This document shows, piece after piece, positions 31,338 to 43,178 of a stretch of DNA of 64,000 nucleotides. A program made the translations under genes and the position numbers. The notes beneath the pieces were generated by a model. It was not told where the DNA came from. It did no database searches and worked only from the letters and a program-made list of their open reading frames with translations. Within the stretch, counting starts at the first letter, position 1, and each line of letters starts with the position of its first letter. Source of the DNA: Perkinsus olseni (Eukaryota > Perkinsozoa > Perkinsida > Perkinsidae); NCBI GenBank assembly GCA_013115135.1, contig JABANP010000001.1:372001-436000 (forward strand), in the 5' to 3' direction.

Positions 31338-32911
31338 ATGGAAGACGAGCTCCTTGAAGTCCGTGATTCCTTCTACGTGGGAGCCTACTCCCGGTCTCTG
31401 CAGCTGTCGGAACAGACTGCTGTCAGCTCGGATATGGTAGCAGCCGAGAAGGAGGCCCTCAACGCCAGGTACTCAGGGAAGGGTTCACGCCTGTTGGGCC
31501 ATTGAGGGGCTCCTGTGTAGGTGCTATCTAGCGGCTGGGATGCTAGACCACATCAAGGGTATGCAGCACAGCCCGAACCCTGCCCTCAAGGCTACTGCGC
31601 TGATGGCTGTGTAGGATTGCAGTGCTGCTGCTGCTGCTGGCGATCAGTAAAGACCATCAGGTACCTGCGAACGCCCCAGGAGGGGCAGCGCAAGACGGCC
31701 TTGGATCGTCTACAGGAGCTGGCCACTACTACCAAGGACCCAACTGCACTGTACGGCTCCTCCTCCTCCTACCCCTATGGAGCCGTCCCAGCAGGTACTA
31801 CTACGCTACTGCTCTGTCTGGCAGCGGCCAGGGGGCCATGGGAGCGGTAGATGCCATCAACTTGACTAAGGAGTACTCCAGTCCGGAGATGTTGGCCGTT
31901 CGGACCTTCCTGGCGGTACTGTTCGGATTTTGGTATTGCAATCGGGCTGAATGATGGCGTGTTAGATATCGATTGATAGACTGGATCTAGCGGAGCGAAG
32001 CTTGAAGGAGTTGGGTAAAATGTGTGCGGGTGATGAGCCTGCTGCGGCCAAGTACGCCAACGCGGCATGCTCAATAATGAAGGGCGATAACGAGGAGGGC
32101 TATCTAGTGTAAGCTCTCGCGCTCATCGCTCTCTCTGCCTGCGGTACTCAACCGCAGCCGCTGGTTGACCTAGTTAGTCGATTGCTGTAGGGCATGGACA
32201 CCGAGGTTGTAAGGGTGCCTCGAGAATAGTCTCACCCTCCACCCGCGCCGTGAATTTTCCCGAAACTTGGAGTTCGAAGGCGTCTTTTCTATTGCTGCTG
32301 CTGATGGTGATCTTTACTCAGAATGACTGATCTGGGCTCCCAGTACTCCTGTGACGAGATGAGCCCTGGTGGGACGGAGTCGATCCTTCTCACCAACGGC
32401 AAGGCAGTGGCCAACCTCCAAAGGGGCATGTATCAGGAGGTGCTTCACAGCGCCTGGCGTCCAAGTTGATGATCCCAACTCTCAGGCTTACGACGATCTG
32501 CTCCGCGTACTGCAGCTTGACCAGCGTAATCCGGACACTTTGGTGAACCTTGCCTGTGCGGCTACGCATCTTGGGAAGCTAGAAGAAGCCCAGAAGTAAT
32601 ACAGGAGGTCGCTCGATCTCTATAGAGCGCTTTTGAATTTGATACGTACTTCGATTGTGCTCTCGCTGGGTTCGAGAAGTGACCGAGACGTGTAGGATAC
32701 TCGCTATTCGACACTGGGCTTTGATTGACTTCGAATAGTGTTCGTGCGCAGGTACAGACAGACTCTCCAGCAGCTCCCGAGCGTCGGCTCAGCTCAGGCG
32801 TAGGTCCACTGTATTCTAGTAAGGGATGGTAAGTGATTCTGTTCGGTCAGGTACACAGCGGGCCTTCAGGAGTTGTCCAACAGTTTTTCTAGATTTCAAC
32901 CCACTAAGTGA
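31338..32911 (+). CDS. Coatomer subunit epsilon
   Basis: Epsilon-COP, the TPR-like subunit of the COPI coat for Golgi-ER vesicles. It starts MEDELLEVRDSFYVGAYSRS, matching the family's ELFxVRNxFYxGxY opening. Later exons encode AVDAINLTKEYSSPEMLAVR (the region equivalent to the ELQAVRMFADY zone), the helix pair IDRLDLAERSLKELGKM, TDLGSQYSCDEM, and the conserved NPDTLVNLACAATHLGK. At least five introns are needed and several boundaries are uncertain. At the 3' end two alternative-looking terminal exons follow (YRQTLQQLP at about 32753 and YTAGLQELSNSF at about 32851). The stop at 32911 is my preferred end. Confidence 0.75.
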
Positions 32912-33309
32912 GTAGCCCATCTAAGTCACCATTGATGACCTTAGGCAGCCTTAGTGTATCCGTACAAGGGCTCAGAGTTGTTAATGAAGGGTAGCGTGCA
33001 ACAGCATGGGGAAGGTGGGCCACCGTTATCCACGGAATAGCCCGGAAGCCTGACTTTAGGGATATTTGGTTAGTCGCACAGGATAGGTCGAACAGAGTAC
33101 TTTCAACCGGCGGAAATACTCTCGAAGATCGTTCGTAGCCTTTCAGTCGTGTCCGCTTCTCGTGCAGTCGCTGCCTCGAGTGAGCCATAGGATAGTCACC
33201 GTGATAGAGTTAGTAGTATCGACCATCGTGCACTACTCAATACACTGCGCCACTCACTGTGACCAGTCAGTCCAAATAGCGACTGGAAGCTCCCGGCGTC
33301 CGCCTTGCA

Positions 33310-34427
33310 ATGTTCATACCGCCCGGCGGCTACGGGTTCCAATTCAACCGTATCCAACAGCAGCAGCAGCCGCAGGTTCGGAGGATGCCCTCTGCGGGCG
33401 GAGAGCGACTGTAGGGTGTAGTACCGCGCTGCTCTCTCAAGACGGTTTGACCCGTGCAGGTTCTCCGCGCCCACGAGCGTCGTCTCTGGGAACCAGACGG
33501 TGAGGACCACGGGTAATTTGACCGCGTCCTCGCCGATGCCGCCCCCACCCTTCACACCAGCGGTCGCCGCTCTCCCGAGCGTGCCAGGAGTTACTCATGG
33601 TGTGGTACCGAGCAGGAGTGCCACTCCTGACAACTACCTGGCGGGATGTGCTACTCCAATGGCGCCACCAGCGGGCGCGTCTGACGTGTCGGCGGTGAGA
33701 AGATATCATACGACCGTTGCCACTCCCTCGAGTGGGGCACCGCAGCAGCGAGCAGTGTATAGCCCTCTGAGGGGGTTGTGCAGTAGCGCAGCCATGAAGC
33801 CAGCGGCTGCGTCACCTCCACTCAGAGTCGAAACTCAAGTGGAGAAGGTTCCCGTCCAACCAGCGAAGGTCGAGCATGGACAGAGTAGCGGTACTCCGCC
33901 TTCGGTGATGCTACTCCCGTACGGTCGTCCCCAGGTCAGCAACAACGCCGGAAACCGGAACCAGAGAAGTCTACCAGGCGTCCTGGGGGAACCGTTAAAA
34001 CTCCGAAGCCTACGACAGGGCCTCCGAGACTCTGTGAGGGCCGCAGGCTCTCCGTGAACCGAAAAGTGGCAGCAAAGGCAGCGGTGCCAGAAAAAGTATT
34101 CATCGTGCATATCCGGTGGCCGTTACAGGGTCTGTGTAGGTGACCAAACCATCGCAGCTCGCACGGCGAGCCGCTAAGCGAACCCCGCCGCTGATCGAAC
34201 TCTCCCCGCCCAAGAAGCTGTCGGAAGAAAGGGTAGCAGCCGTCTGTGAGCAGGGAAAGGTGGGACTGGACCAGCCGTTATATCTAGCTCATGGCCAATT
34301 GTATAAGGTGGAGTTGCCCGAGGCCGCGGACAGCCGACCCACCGGTGATGCCCAGCTGGATCAGCTGAAGGAGATGCGGAGGACAGTACAGCTCCGCGAT
34401 GTCCCAATTGGGAAGGCACTACGGTAG
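33310..34427 (+). CDS. Basic, proline-rich disordered protein (324 aa)
   Basis: Exons 33310-33410, 33460-33884, 33935-34095 and 34140-34427 join with phases that agree, totalling 975 nt. The product starts MFIPPGGYGFQFNRIQQQQQ and continues as a Pro/Ala/Ser/Thr-rich disordered region (PMPPPPFTPA) and a basic stretch (QQQRRKPEPEKSTRRPGG). It ends in a more structured segment with LDQPLYLAHGQLYKVELPE. No family recognised. It may be a nucleic-acid or cytoskeleton-binding protein, judged only from its charge. Confidence 0.6.
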
Positions 34428-34462
34428 TGCCTTGCTCTTGCAGTGTCTTCACGCATTCAAGC

Positions 34463-35350
34463 ATGGGCCATCTCAGGCACTTTGCTGGTCAGTGCATGAA
34501 GGCGGGCTGTACAGAAGATACGGCTAACGAACCAGCAGCAGAGTAATACTAGATTAGACTCGGGCCTGGTATCGGTCCTCAGTTTCACCCCGCAAACCTT
34601 CACTAGAGCGTATCGGAGTCTGCTGGAAGCCTGTGCGATCGCGTCCAAGGAGGACAATGAACAGATAGAGCGTGAGAGCCGGTTTGTCGAGTGATGGCCT
34701 CGTGAACGCTGGACGGGTCAGCCTCTCTGGCCGAAGGCCTGAACTTCTGCCGACGGTCTTCTTCGCATGAGACATCCCTGGGCTCATCCCTCCCGCTTTT
34801 CGTCTAGAGAAGAGGCCACGCGGAATGTACGGTAACAATCCACAGGATTATTCGCCCTGTTCGACCGAGACAAGAACGGGCGAGTTGATCTCATGGAGGT
34901 CATCTGCGGACTCTCCCTGATATGCAGTGGCACCGAGAAGGAGAAGCTTGAGAGTATATTTGACATATTCGACGCCGATGGGGACGGCCGAATCACCCTG
35001 CACGAGATGACGACCTTCCTCCGTAACGTGTATAGAATAGTGAGTAGCGTTGAGGAGAAGCGTGCCCTCCTCCGCCCTGTTGGCAGCAGGTGCTCACACC
35101 ACTGGTCGCAGAGAGAATGAAATCGGTTGGGGTCTCGCTGACCACTGCGGAGGCCTTAGCCGCAGTCACAGCAAAGGAGTGCTTTGCCAACGTGGACTCG
35201 GAAGGGTCGGGGTCGATGAGGTAAGGCTGGCTGTATTGTGTTCTTTACCAACTTGACGGTCTCAGCTGCAACGACTTCTGCGGATGGTTTTGTACTCCTC
35301 AAAAGAATGCACTGTTCGTAGCTGGCTCGATGGACGGCCTCTTTAATTGA
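34463..35350 (+). CDS. EF-hand calcium-binding protein
   Basis: Five-exon model: 34463-34542, 34583-34671, 34846-35039, the exon beginning GTGCTCACACC after GGCAGCAG at about 35088, and the last exon ending at 35350. The N-terminal helix FTPQTFTRAYRSLLEAC is followed by EF-hands FDRDKNGRVDLMEV and FDADGDGRITLHEM, both with good calcium-loop residues. A degenerate loop VDSEGSGSMSCNDF follows (S/G at chelating positions). The layout of consecutive hands with SIFDIFDADGDG resembles calcineurin-B / neuronal calcium sensor-like proteins, but there is no N-terminal myristoylation signal beyond MGHL, where Gly2 is present yet the context is weak. Likely a cytosolic calcium sensor. Confidence 0.75.
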
Positions 35351-35782
35351 TCAGTACCTTGAAGCACGATCATTTCCGTACAAACGAGCGATGTTGAGTC
35401 GTCGGGTAGTAGACAACCTCGGCTGTCTATCACTGGTAGACTACCAGAAGACTCTCACGAGGACAATGACAATTGATACATAAGCCAAGATTCGGCGCCC
35501 TTTTCGTGTTACCCAGCGACATAGCCGTCTTGATGACCAGAATCTTAGATTTCGCCAAACAACAACCGTTGAAGCACTCTGGGGATCTTCGTGCTCCACA
35601 GATTGCAAGTTGCGACTCTCCTTGCACCAAATCGCGCGGAAAGGTTTATGCGCCGTCTCGAGCGAGCCCTGTATCCCGGGGAGTCTTCTTACAGTCGTCA
35701 AGATCACAACTCGTCAAAGGACATGATGACCTTGCGGAAGCGGACGCCATGCCTTCATGCAGCGTGAAGGTTTATCCCGCGA

Positions 35783-36151
35783 ATGTCGATCAAGGGAGTT
35801 GCGGCTGCTTTGGCGGCCTTCTTCGCTCCTCGCGCCTTGGCTGACGTGAGAGCGTAGTGTCGTAGGTCGGTGTACTTATGGTCCTTATGGTAACAGTAAC
35901 GATCCATCGTCGGGAACCCCCTCAAGTATCTTCTCATTACACGGCTGCTGTCATTTGAGAGCTTTCCTCCGCTGAACGAGACATACTTCTCCACCAAGAA
36001 TAACGGGGCTGTTTGCTACTACCGCAACGGTGTAGAGGAGCAAGCAGACAGTGAAACGCTGGGGGTGTCGATCGGCCAGACAAGCAATCTGATAACAGAA
36101 GAGATCGTCTGTCCGAGGACTCTCAGCCGGCTGGCATTCAGGAGTCTTTAG
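35783..36151 (+). CDS. Small secreted protein (95 aa, two exons)
   Basis: Exon 1 (35783-35845) is exactly a signal peptide, MSIKGVAAALAAFFAPRALA followed by D. An 81-nt intron (GTGAGA...CTCAAG) joins in phase 0 to exon 2 (35927-36151), which begins YLLITRLLSFESFPPLNETY and includes NNGAVCYYRNG and two cysteines in total. The mature part has a possible N-glycosylation site (NET). No family recognised. An apparent frameshift disappears with this splice. Confidence 0.55.
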
Positions 36152-36277
36152 TAGGGCTCTAGTCTCTTGACCGTCTCCTCTTTAGCCCAACGCTGCTTTC
36201 CTTAATTCAGCTACTGGTCCGAGAACGTTCTCCATCATTATCTACGCGGCTATCCACATTTAGATTCGGCTTTGGCG

Positions 36278-36675
36278 ATGTCATTCCGTGAACATCCTCC
36301 CTTCGGTACTGGTTTAGATCCCCTCAGGAAGATCGACAAGTCGATTTTCCGTGAAGCCCTGGCTAGCCTGCAAGTGGTGGCTGGGAAGCTAGACCAACTT
36401 ACCGAAATGACTGAACACATATGGTATCCGGAGGACGAACTCAAGGGCAAGCTGGAGCAGACACGTACGACGCAGCGGAAAATGTCTGCCGAGTTGTGAG
36501 GGAAGTTTTGGAAGCGTCGTTTGCATCGTTTGCAAGTCTTTGCGAGGAGGTTCGCGTGAGCTCCGATGCCGCTATTGAAGCAGCTCATTATGAAAGACGA
36601 GATTTCGTACCGACTCAGTTTGGCTTTACTGACATAATCCTCCCTGTCTTACCTGGTCATAATGATATGCGCTGA
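36278..36675 (+). CDS. Small helical hypothetical protein (118 aa, two exons)
   Basis: Exons 36278-36495 and 36537-36675 join (GTGAGG...GCAAG, 41 nt) to give 357 nt. The product is MSFREHPPFGTGLDPLRKID, then helical, Leu-rich sequence (FREALASLQVVAGKLDQLTE) likely to form a coiled coil. It ends HNDMR. No signal peptide, no family recognised. Confidence 0.5.
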
Positions 36676-37679
36676 TACCACTTCCTATTGGCTATGCGTT
36701 GCTGTTGACGGGTATAAGCCTGTGAAGAGATGTTCAATGATGATGGGAATGATTATGATGTATTGTTGTTGTGTCTTATGTCCCCCGAGGTCGGGCAGAG
36801 CTAGTGTTCCGATAGTTGGACACAGCTGGACTGATCTGGGCTGGTGTCTTCTGTCCGTTCTCCGAGGCAGCAGAATTCGGGGTTGCTGAATCACTCAACT
36901 GAGTCTACCACCGTCATTCTGCTAGCACATCGGCCTTGAGTCTAAGTTGATGAAGGTGTGAGACTTCGAACTGACACACGGAGTGGCAATGGTCAGACAA
37001 TCTCCTATCCCCGGTAAGGCAGGAGCTAAACGTCATCCATGCTTACAATCATTGCCTTCGCGTACCAAACCTCGACTCGAACACAAGGCACCACAGGAAT
37101 GGGCTGTCATCTGGACTCAACGGCCCGATGAAGCAGATATACAGCAATATCCATATACAACCGCCGACGAAGCACGACAGGGCGCTATGCCGATATACAT
37201 CAATGAATTGGACGCTGAACCTTCCCCTTCGAAATAAGAAAAAAAAATCGGTGTGCCAGGGCACACTTCGCAACAGTGACTGGCCTGAGCGTAAAAGCTT
37301 GCTTGGAACTAATGATCAGACCGCGCACAAGAGTCATGCCAAGGGCTGACACTTGCGGCCAGCTGAGACCGACAGAGTTACATGCCAAATACAATACAGG
37401 GGACGAGCAAGGTGAGGTAACGACTCCGGCTCGAACTGTACCTCCAAGCACACGTGCTTTCCAATTTATCTGCCCTCCCCTCCGGCCTTGCCCCATCGCG
37501 GGTACAACGGTAGTCAGTTCAACCAGTGCACATCTCTTCACTTTTGCTGTATGCACGTGGCGATTGCGCCCCTTCCCCCGCCCGCCAGCGCTAACTTCTG
37601 AGAACCCAAATCTTGGATGTTGTGAAACCAGTGTTTAACAGCACACACTACACCCCGTCAACCAGACAGCAGCTTCGAA
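36676..37679. other. Convergent spacer, no firm gene
   Basis: Between the plus-strand run and the 3' end of RPN1. A plus-strand frame from ATG 36989 to 37237 (MVRQSPIPGKAGAKRHPC onward) is possible but has no supporting feature. Confidence 0.4.
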
Positions 37680-40600
37680 TCACTTTCGGGGCGCTTCTTG
37701 CTCCTCTGGTTGGAAGTCTTTATTCTTCTTAATAATAACGAATCCCTCGATAACCTTGGTAACGGGTATGTACTCCTCCGTTGCCAACTCCGCACGATCA
37801 GTGCATGACAGCAGCACCTAACAGTTGCACCCGTACACTGATCAATACCGTCATGCCGTGACTTACCGGGGTAGTGTGAGTTTGGAAGCCCGTGATGGCC
37901 TTTGCCTGCTTGCCAGCGATGCCCGTAGTATCCACAGCCTGTCCCACACGAACCTGGAGTCACGTGAGCTAAGGTAACGATGCACTCGTTCCAGTCAAGT
38001 CTCACCGGCACGCTGATTGGCTCGGGTTCGCTTCCGTCCTCCTTGTCCAGTAAAGTGACCACCATACGCGGGTATCTAAGGGGAAGGCATCGGGCGGCGA
38101 GCTGTGGGCAGACCAGGCTTACATGCAGGGGACGAGATAGTAGAGCATAAAGTGGTACTGGGAGCCGAAGAGTGTCTTATCGATATTGAGAGCACCGGCG
38201 AAGAGGACCACTAGCATTGAGGCGAGGGAGGTGGGGTTGATGAGATACCGATCACTATGAAGTGGGCTCAGGGATACCAAACCCTTGCCACAGTATCTGA
38301 TGCACCGACATCCCCTCTTCCGCTGTCCACAGCAGAGGCTTACAGCATGCCCTGAGCAATCCTCGTAGCGTAGAGTGCATTGGGGCTGTTGGCATAGTAG
38401 GCAGCCAGCTGGCGCAGCAACCCGGCCAAACGGGAGTTGTTCGTACCAGCTCCGACGATACCTGAGCACACCGTCCCCGGTGGGACCTACCGGACGAGGA
38501 CTTACCCATGCTGAGTATAGCGCACTCTGCAACCTCGTTATCGGCATCGTGAGACAGTCTCGAAAGCGTGTCGATGATCGTGTATCTACAGCGAGGTCCG
38601 GTCGGTCCATGCTCACCCTGTTTAAGGGCCACTCACTTAGGGTTACTAGCGAACAGCATGGCCAAAGTAAGAGGGACACCTCTCTTGATGGTAGCAGGAC
38701 AGTACCTATCACATTGCAATCAAGCACATGATGTCAGAAATGACGACCCTCACTGTAGAATATTGTCCATGGCTCGGACGGTCATCTCAGTGCCGATTTC
38801 CTCTCCCAAAGCAATGAGACCGATACCGAGGACGCCAGCCACTTGGTAATAGCGGGCGGCGCGCTCAGCAGAAGCTTCCGCGTTATCTGTCGTTGGTAAT
38901 CTCCGTACCATATCGTCGACTGCCTTCATGACCCACCTCCAAGCTCCTCATCGTCATCAGGGGTATTGTCCTCAGCCGCAGCTGAGCCATCAGCGTTGCT
39001 GCCGTCAACCGGCTTGGTCGCGTCGGCAGCGATGTTCGGCTTCTCCGTCAGCAAATGCATCAACTCCTACAAAAGCGCATTATCTCCATAGTAATCATTA
39101 TAGCATTAGATGGCACCCATTAATTCATTAGTATATACGAATGAGTGGGTATGAAGTATCACTCATAATCTTTTCCCTTAACTGTATTACTAATTAGAAT
39201 CAATAACATAAAACACATATTAACAGCACCCCTTCATTAGAACTAATACAATCCAAGACGAGGGGTACTACCACTACAGTGCTGCTGCCCATCACCACTT
39301 ACTTGGACCTTAAGTACATCACCACTGCCAGCGTAGCCACAAGACTTCACAACAACCGTACACAGGTTACCTGACGAAGGCCAAGCTACTGCCACACGAG
39401 GCGACCGATGGACACTTACGAAGCTTCTCGTCCTTCACGCTCTGCTCTACCTCTTCGAGGAGCTCTTCCACTGGGCTGCGGTCCGGCATACTCTTATCTC
39501 CTCCCTCCGCTGAGAACAACAACGCACAATGTGGGCTGGGCCTCGGGCCCAGAAGTGGTCACCTGGTAGCACAGATCCGCACTGCAGGTAGAGGATACCC
39601 AAGGCGACGGCGAAGAAGCATACGAAAACGTCCGATTCCGCCGAGAAGGTGGGTAACTGAGAGTGACAGCTGAGCAGCAGCAGGCTAGGAGCATTGATGG
39701 TCGGACCTCCTGTCTCTCCTGGATGGTGGCCATGATGATGTCCTTAATATCGGTATTACCCGTACCAACGAAGACCAGAGCCAAGGAGACGGAGGCCAGG
39801 GCAGAGAGGGCCAGGGAACCTGCAGACGATGTGTGCGGCGGTACTGTAGGGGACTGCGCTCACCAGCCTCGGTATCAACAACTATGGGAGTGAGGTTCTC
39901 CGCTAGATCCTCCCGACGCGATCCAGAGTAGGCAAAGCCAAGGCCCATCACTGCTGCCTGAGCGACGGTCACCGACGCTGAGCGTGGCTGCCACGGACGG
40001 GTAGACTCTACCATCTTGACAAGAGGCTCGCTGCTGTCCAACTGCTCAGCAAGGAGGGCCCAGGCAGGGTCCACGTCCGAAGTGACTCCGGTAGAGGCCA
40101 GGCCGAACCCCAGCATGGCGCCTGCCTTCACGTTGATGTTCTCCGACCACTGATACCTGCAGTGAACGCTCATCCCGCACAGGTTCGAACCCCAGGGGCT
40201 CCTCGTACTTATCGATCTGTGCGAGACCTTCATCAACATCCCAGAGCATGATCGAGCCCAATGATGCAGCGGCTGCCAGCATGCCTGAAAAAAGGCGGAG
40301 CGAAGCAAGCTCAGTTCCTCACTTCTCATCCGCCACGTTCACCTCTGTCCTTATTCTTATACAACCATTGACTGCCCTCTACGGTCATCAGTTTGTCCGT
40401 CCCAAAGCCCACATTAACCAGAGCGTTGACGTATGTCGATGCCAAGTTCTGCTTGGCCGAGTCTATCACCTATCCGACAGATCATCAGGAGAGGGATGGG
40501 GCGAGTGAGAGCCCTTTCTACTACCGCTGTAGCCGGGTTCCTCCCGCGCTCTTCGAGATGGGTCTTATAAACATCCTCTGGAGCCTTGGCTGAAGGGAAC

Positions 40601-42555
40601 AGCAGTAGCGTTGTTGATGATAATAGCAGACGAGCCACTCGGATAGAACTTCTATCATACCCCAGTCGGATCTAACTGCTTCTATCATAGAAGCAGTCAA
40701 CGCCCCCCTACTACCCTCGACAACATCCAGGTCCTTAGCAAGGTTGTGGTAGGTACTTGAGAGGCTCTCATTGGAGAGAATGGATATCTGGTCAGAGAAG
40801 GTTACCTTCTACTCGACTACACCAAGGCCTACCAGATCGGAGTCCTCGTCCTCATCCAGGCCTAGCTCCTCGGCAGCCTGCAACGCTCCGCCGCTGGCTC
40901 GCCCGGACGATCGGGCGTAGATGTAGCACATCTGTCGGGCTATCGACCTGATGCAGGGAAGGTGTGGTATTAGATACCGAGCCGCACCACCGACCTATCC
41001 TCCTTGATATCAATGGCAGCCTTCATGGTCTCGCGGACTCTACCGAAGTTGTTCATCCTCATGGCGATGCTGAGCAGGACAGACATCCGACCCAGTAACG
41101 GAAAGGTGGCTTACATGAGGGCATTGGGGAGGTCCTTCATCTCAGTGAAGATCTGGTAAGTCACGTTCAACAGCACTCGCCTCTCCTCAGTGTTGGCGGC
41201 GAAGTGAGCCAGGCCCACAAGGTACTGGCATACCCTCGGAGCCGTCACGCTGTCCACCAACTGAACACAGGCCGCGTACTCAATACCCCCACAGCCGCTG
41301 CAGCTGGATCATCACCTTGGGTAGCTTCTCAATGCCATCAGTCTCGGCCAGGAGATCCACTGCCTCCGTCTCCGCACTGTGGCTCATGTTGTAAGGCACC
41401 TGCGGGGGGAGAGAGGGTCGGGGCGGCCAATCCTCCCCACTGGTCATATTACGATTTGATCCACGAGAGTTATGAGCTCCGTGACGTCCTTGCCGTCAGC
41501 TATGCGACTCTGATACTCGGCGGAAATCTCTCCAGATATCGTCCTGGTACAATAAGAGTGATCATAGTTGTCGGGCGCAGATGGAAGCGTATAAGGGGAA
41601 AGGGGAGACGGCAATTCAGCGTCCGTAGTACCACAACCGACGCCCACGGTAGAGGCCGCGATGAAATTTATGGCGGTGGAATATGGCGAGTCTGTCTCGC
41701 CACCTCCCCAGTACTACTTCATAAACTCCATGCCCCACTTAGTGATGTCCTTGTTGGTACCAGCCAGACGGTATCGAAGAGTAGCTCCCTTCTTAACATG
41801 GCCCACGCCAGGGTGCTCAGCCTTATCCGCAGCACCGCTGCCCTCGGCTTCCTTAGGAGCAGCTTCCTCGGATGAAACTACCGAAGCAGTGGTTGCCTCA
41901 TCAACCTTTTCTCGTCGCCGACGTGCTTCTTCTCTCGCGATTTCTCCACGGGTATTGTTGTGGAAAGAACCTAGCAGGGCAGATCAACCAGTTGGCATCA
42001 TAAGCTAGCCATCCTGCAACCCAGGTTCGATCCCAACGTACTGCAAGGACATCCGCAAGCTCCTTCTTAATCTCACTATCGGGCATCGCCTCATAGGCTG
42101 CGGCTAGGGGAACGAAATGCGCCCTCAAGAACTTCAATGGTTTCGGCACAGACGTCATGCTGAAGCAGATAACACTTCCCCATCCACGCCCTCTCTGCAA
42201 ACCTCACCTGCTGGCCGCGGACCTCATCTCCTCGCCGATCGCTTGGATGGCTCCTTGAACGTCTCCAGACCTGACCGGGCTCATGATAGTGGACCACGAG
42301 AAGTCGGCGCCTACCCTGTTGTGATGGTCTCGACCTGCTTCTCTAAGAGGCTCTTCAACTGCTGGTCCTCTTCGGACTGCACACAGGGACTTCAATGAAC
42401 CATCGACCGACTGTGGTCTTTACTACCAGTTCCTTTTCAGCCTCCAGCTTGCGCCTCTTCTCTTCCATCACACGCCTCCTTTCCTTAGCTGCTCTCTCTG
42501 CCTCGTCCGCCGCATGAAGGGCTTTCTTATTATCACCACTGCCACCGCCGGCCAT
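37680..42555 (-). CDS. 26S proteasome non-ATPase subunit RPN1 (PSMD2)
   Basis: Large scaffold and ubiquitin/UBL-receptor subunit of the proteasome base. Many introns. It starts [19 protein letters not shown] at 42555, with a charged N-terminus ending [29 protein letters not shown] (42.13 kb) is the near-invariant RPN1 motif. [10 protein letters not shown] (40.56 kb) and [19 protein letters not shown] (40.23 kb) start the PC-repeat toroid. Further PC repeats include [21 protein letters not shown] sequence (38.55 kb). The C-terminus is [44 protein letters not shown], stop at 37680. One intron ends GCTTCGCTCCGCC followed by a T-run and CAG (40.3 kb). Confidence 0.9.
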
Positions 42556-42630
42556 TGCTATTGTATGACGAGCGAGTTCAAAAACACAACTTAGCGAATA
42601 AACGCAGTGCGACACCTCCCTTCTCCCTTC

Positions 42631-43130
42631 CTAAAACCCAAGGCCAGAGAAGCCCAGAAACATTCCCATGCCACACACGATCACTAACGGCGTTCCCGAC
42701 CAGTCCATCTTCCCGAAGTCGAAGGCTGGCCGAAGCCTCTGCCGGGAGCCGTTGGGTTGTATACCTGGTGAGCACGCCTGCCGTCGAAGGACCCCATGGT
42801 TTGGACGCACAGTATAGGTCCCGCTGACCCTCTCTGGTGTCACCCCATAGGGCCATCGCTTGCTGATCTGCTGCCTGACCTGAATGGTAAATATCATTCA
42901 TAGCGGAGCGACGCAGATAACAAGAAAACTCTGTTGCGGGGTCTTCCAACCTCTCTCAGACATTGAGAGCGCCTGTGCTCAGTAGTCCGAAAGACACAAT
43001 TCGCGAGAGCCTCAGATAGAGCCCGGCCCTCCTCTAGGTGACGACTATTCGATGATGATCGAAACCAGATCCTACCGGAACAGGTTTCCCGAAGTTGGCA
43101 GGCGGCGGCTTCACCAAATGCCGCGTGTAC
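42631..43130 (-). CDS. Small protein with C-terminal membrane helix (5' end uncertain)
   Basis: The main exon (42879-42631) follows a CATTCAG acceptor and reads RQQISKRWPYGVTPERVSGT, then a basic segment, then KMDWSGTPLVIVCGMGMFLG with a single hydrophobic helix and end FSGLGF. An upstream exon probably holds RHLVKPPPANFGKPVP (about 43.1 kb), but the start codon was not found. It could be a mitochondrial inner-membrane or tail-anchored protein; family not recognised. The preceding intron contains a 13-mer variant (42902). Confidence 0.5.
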
Positions 43131-43178
43131 CTAGCATTTTACTCATACCCGAGAGTAGGAGGCGTGGGGCTATTACTA

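Noticed and set aside
33885..33935. Apparent frameshift in the proline-rich gene near CGTCCCCAGG
   Set aside because: A 50-nt GTAGCG...CCCCAG intron restores the frame and makes the whole gene 325 codons.
35846..35926. Apparent frameshift in the small secreted gene at ACCCCCTC
   Set aside because: An 81-nt GTGAGA...CTCAAG intron joins the exons in phase 0; I had briefly read these three cases as nuclear programmed frameshifting at CCC.
41204..41875. 223-codon plus-strand open frame
   Set aside because: Antisense shadow of RPN1 exons and introns; no domain.
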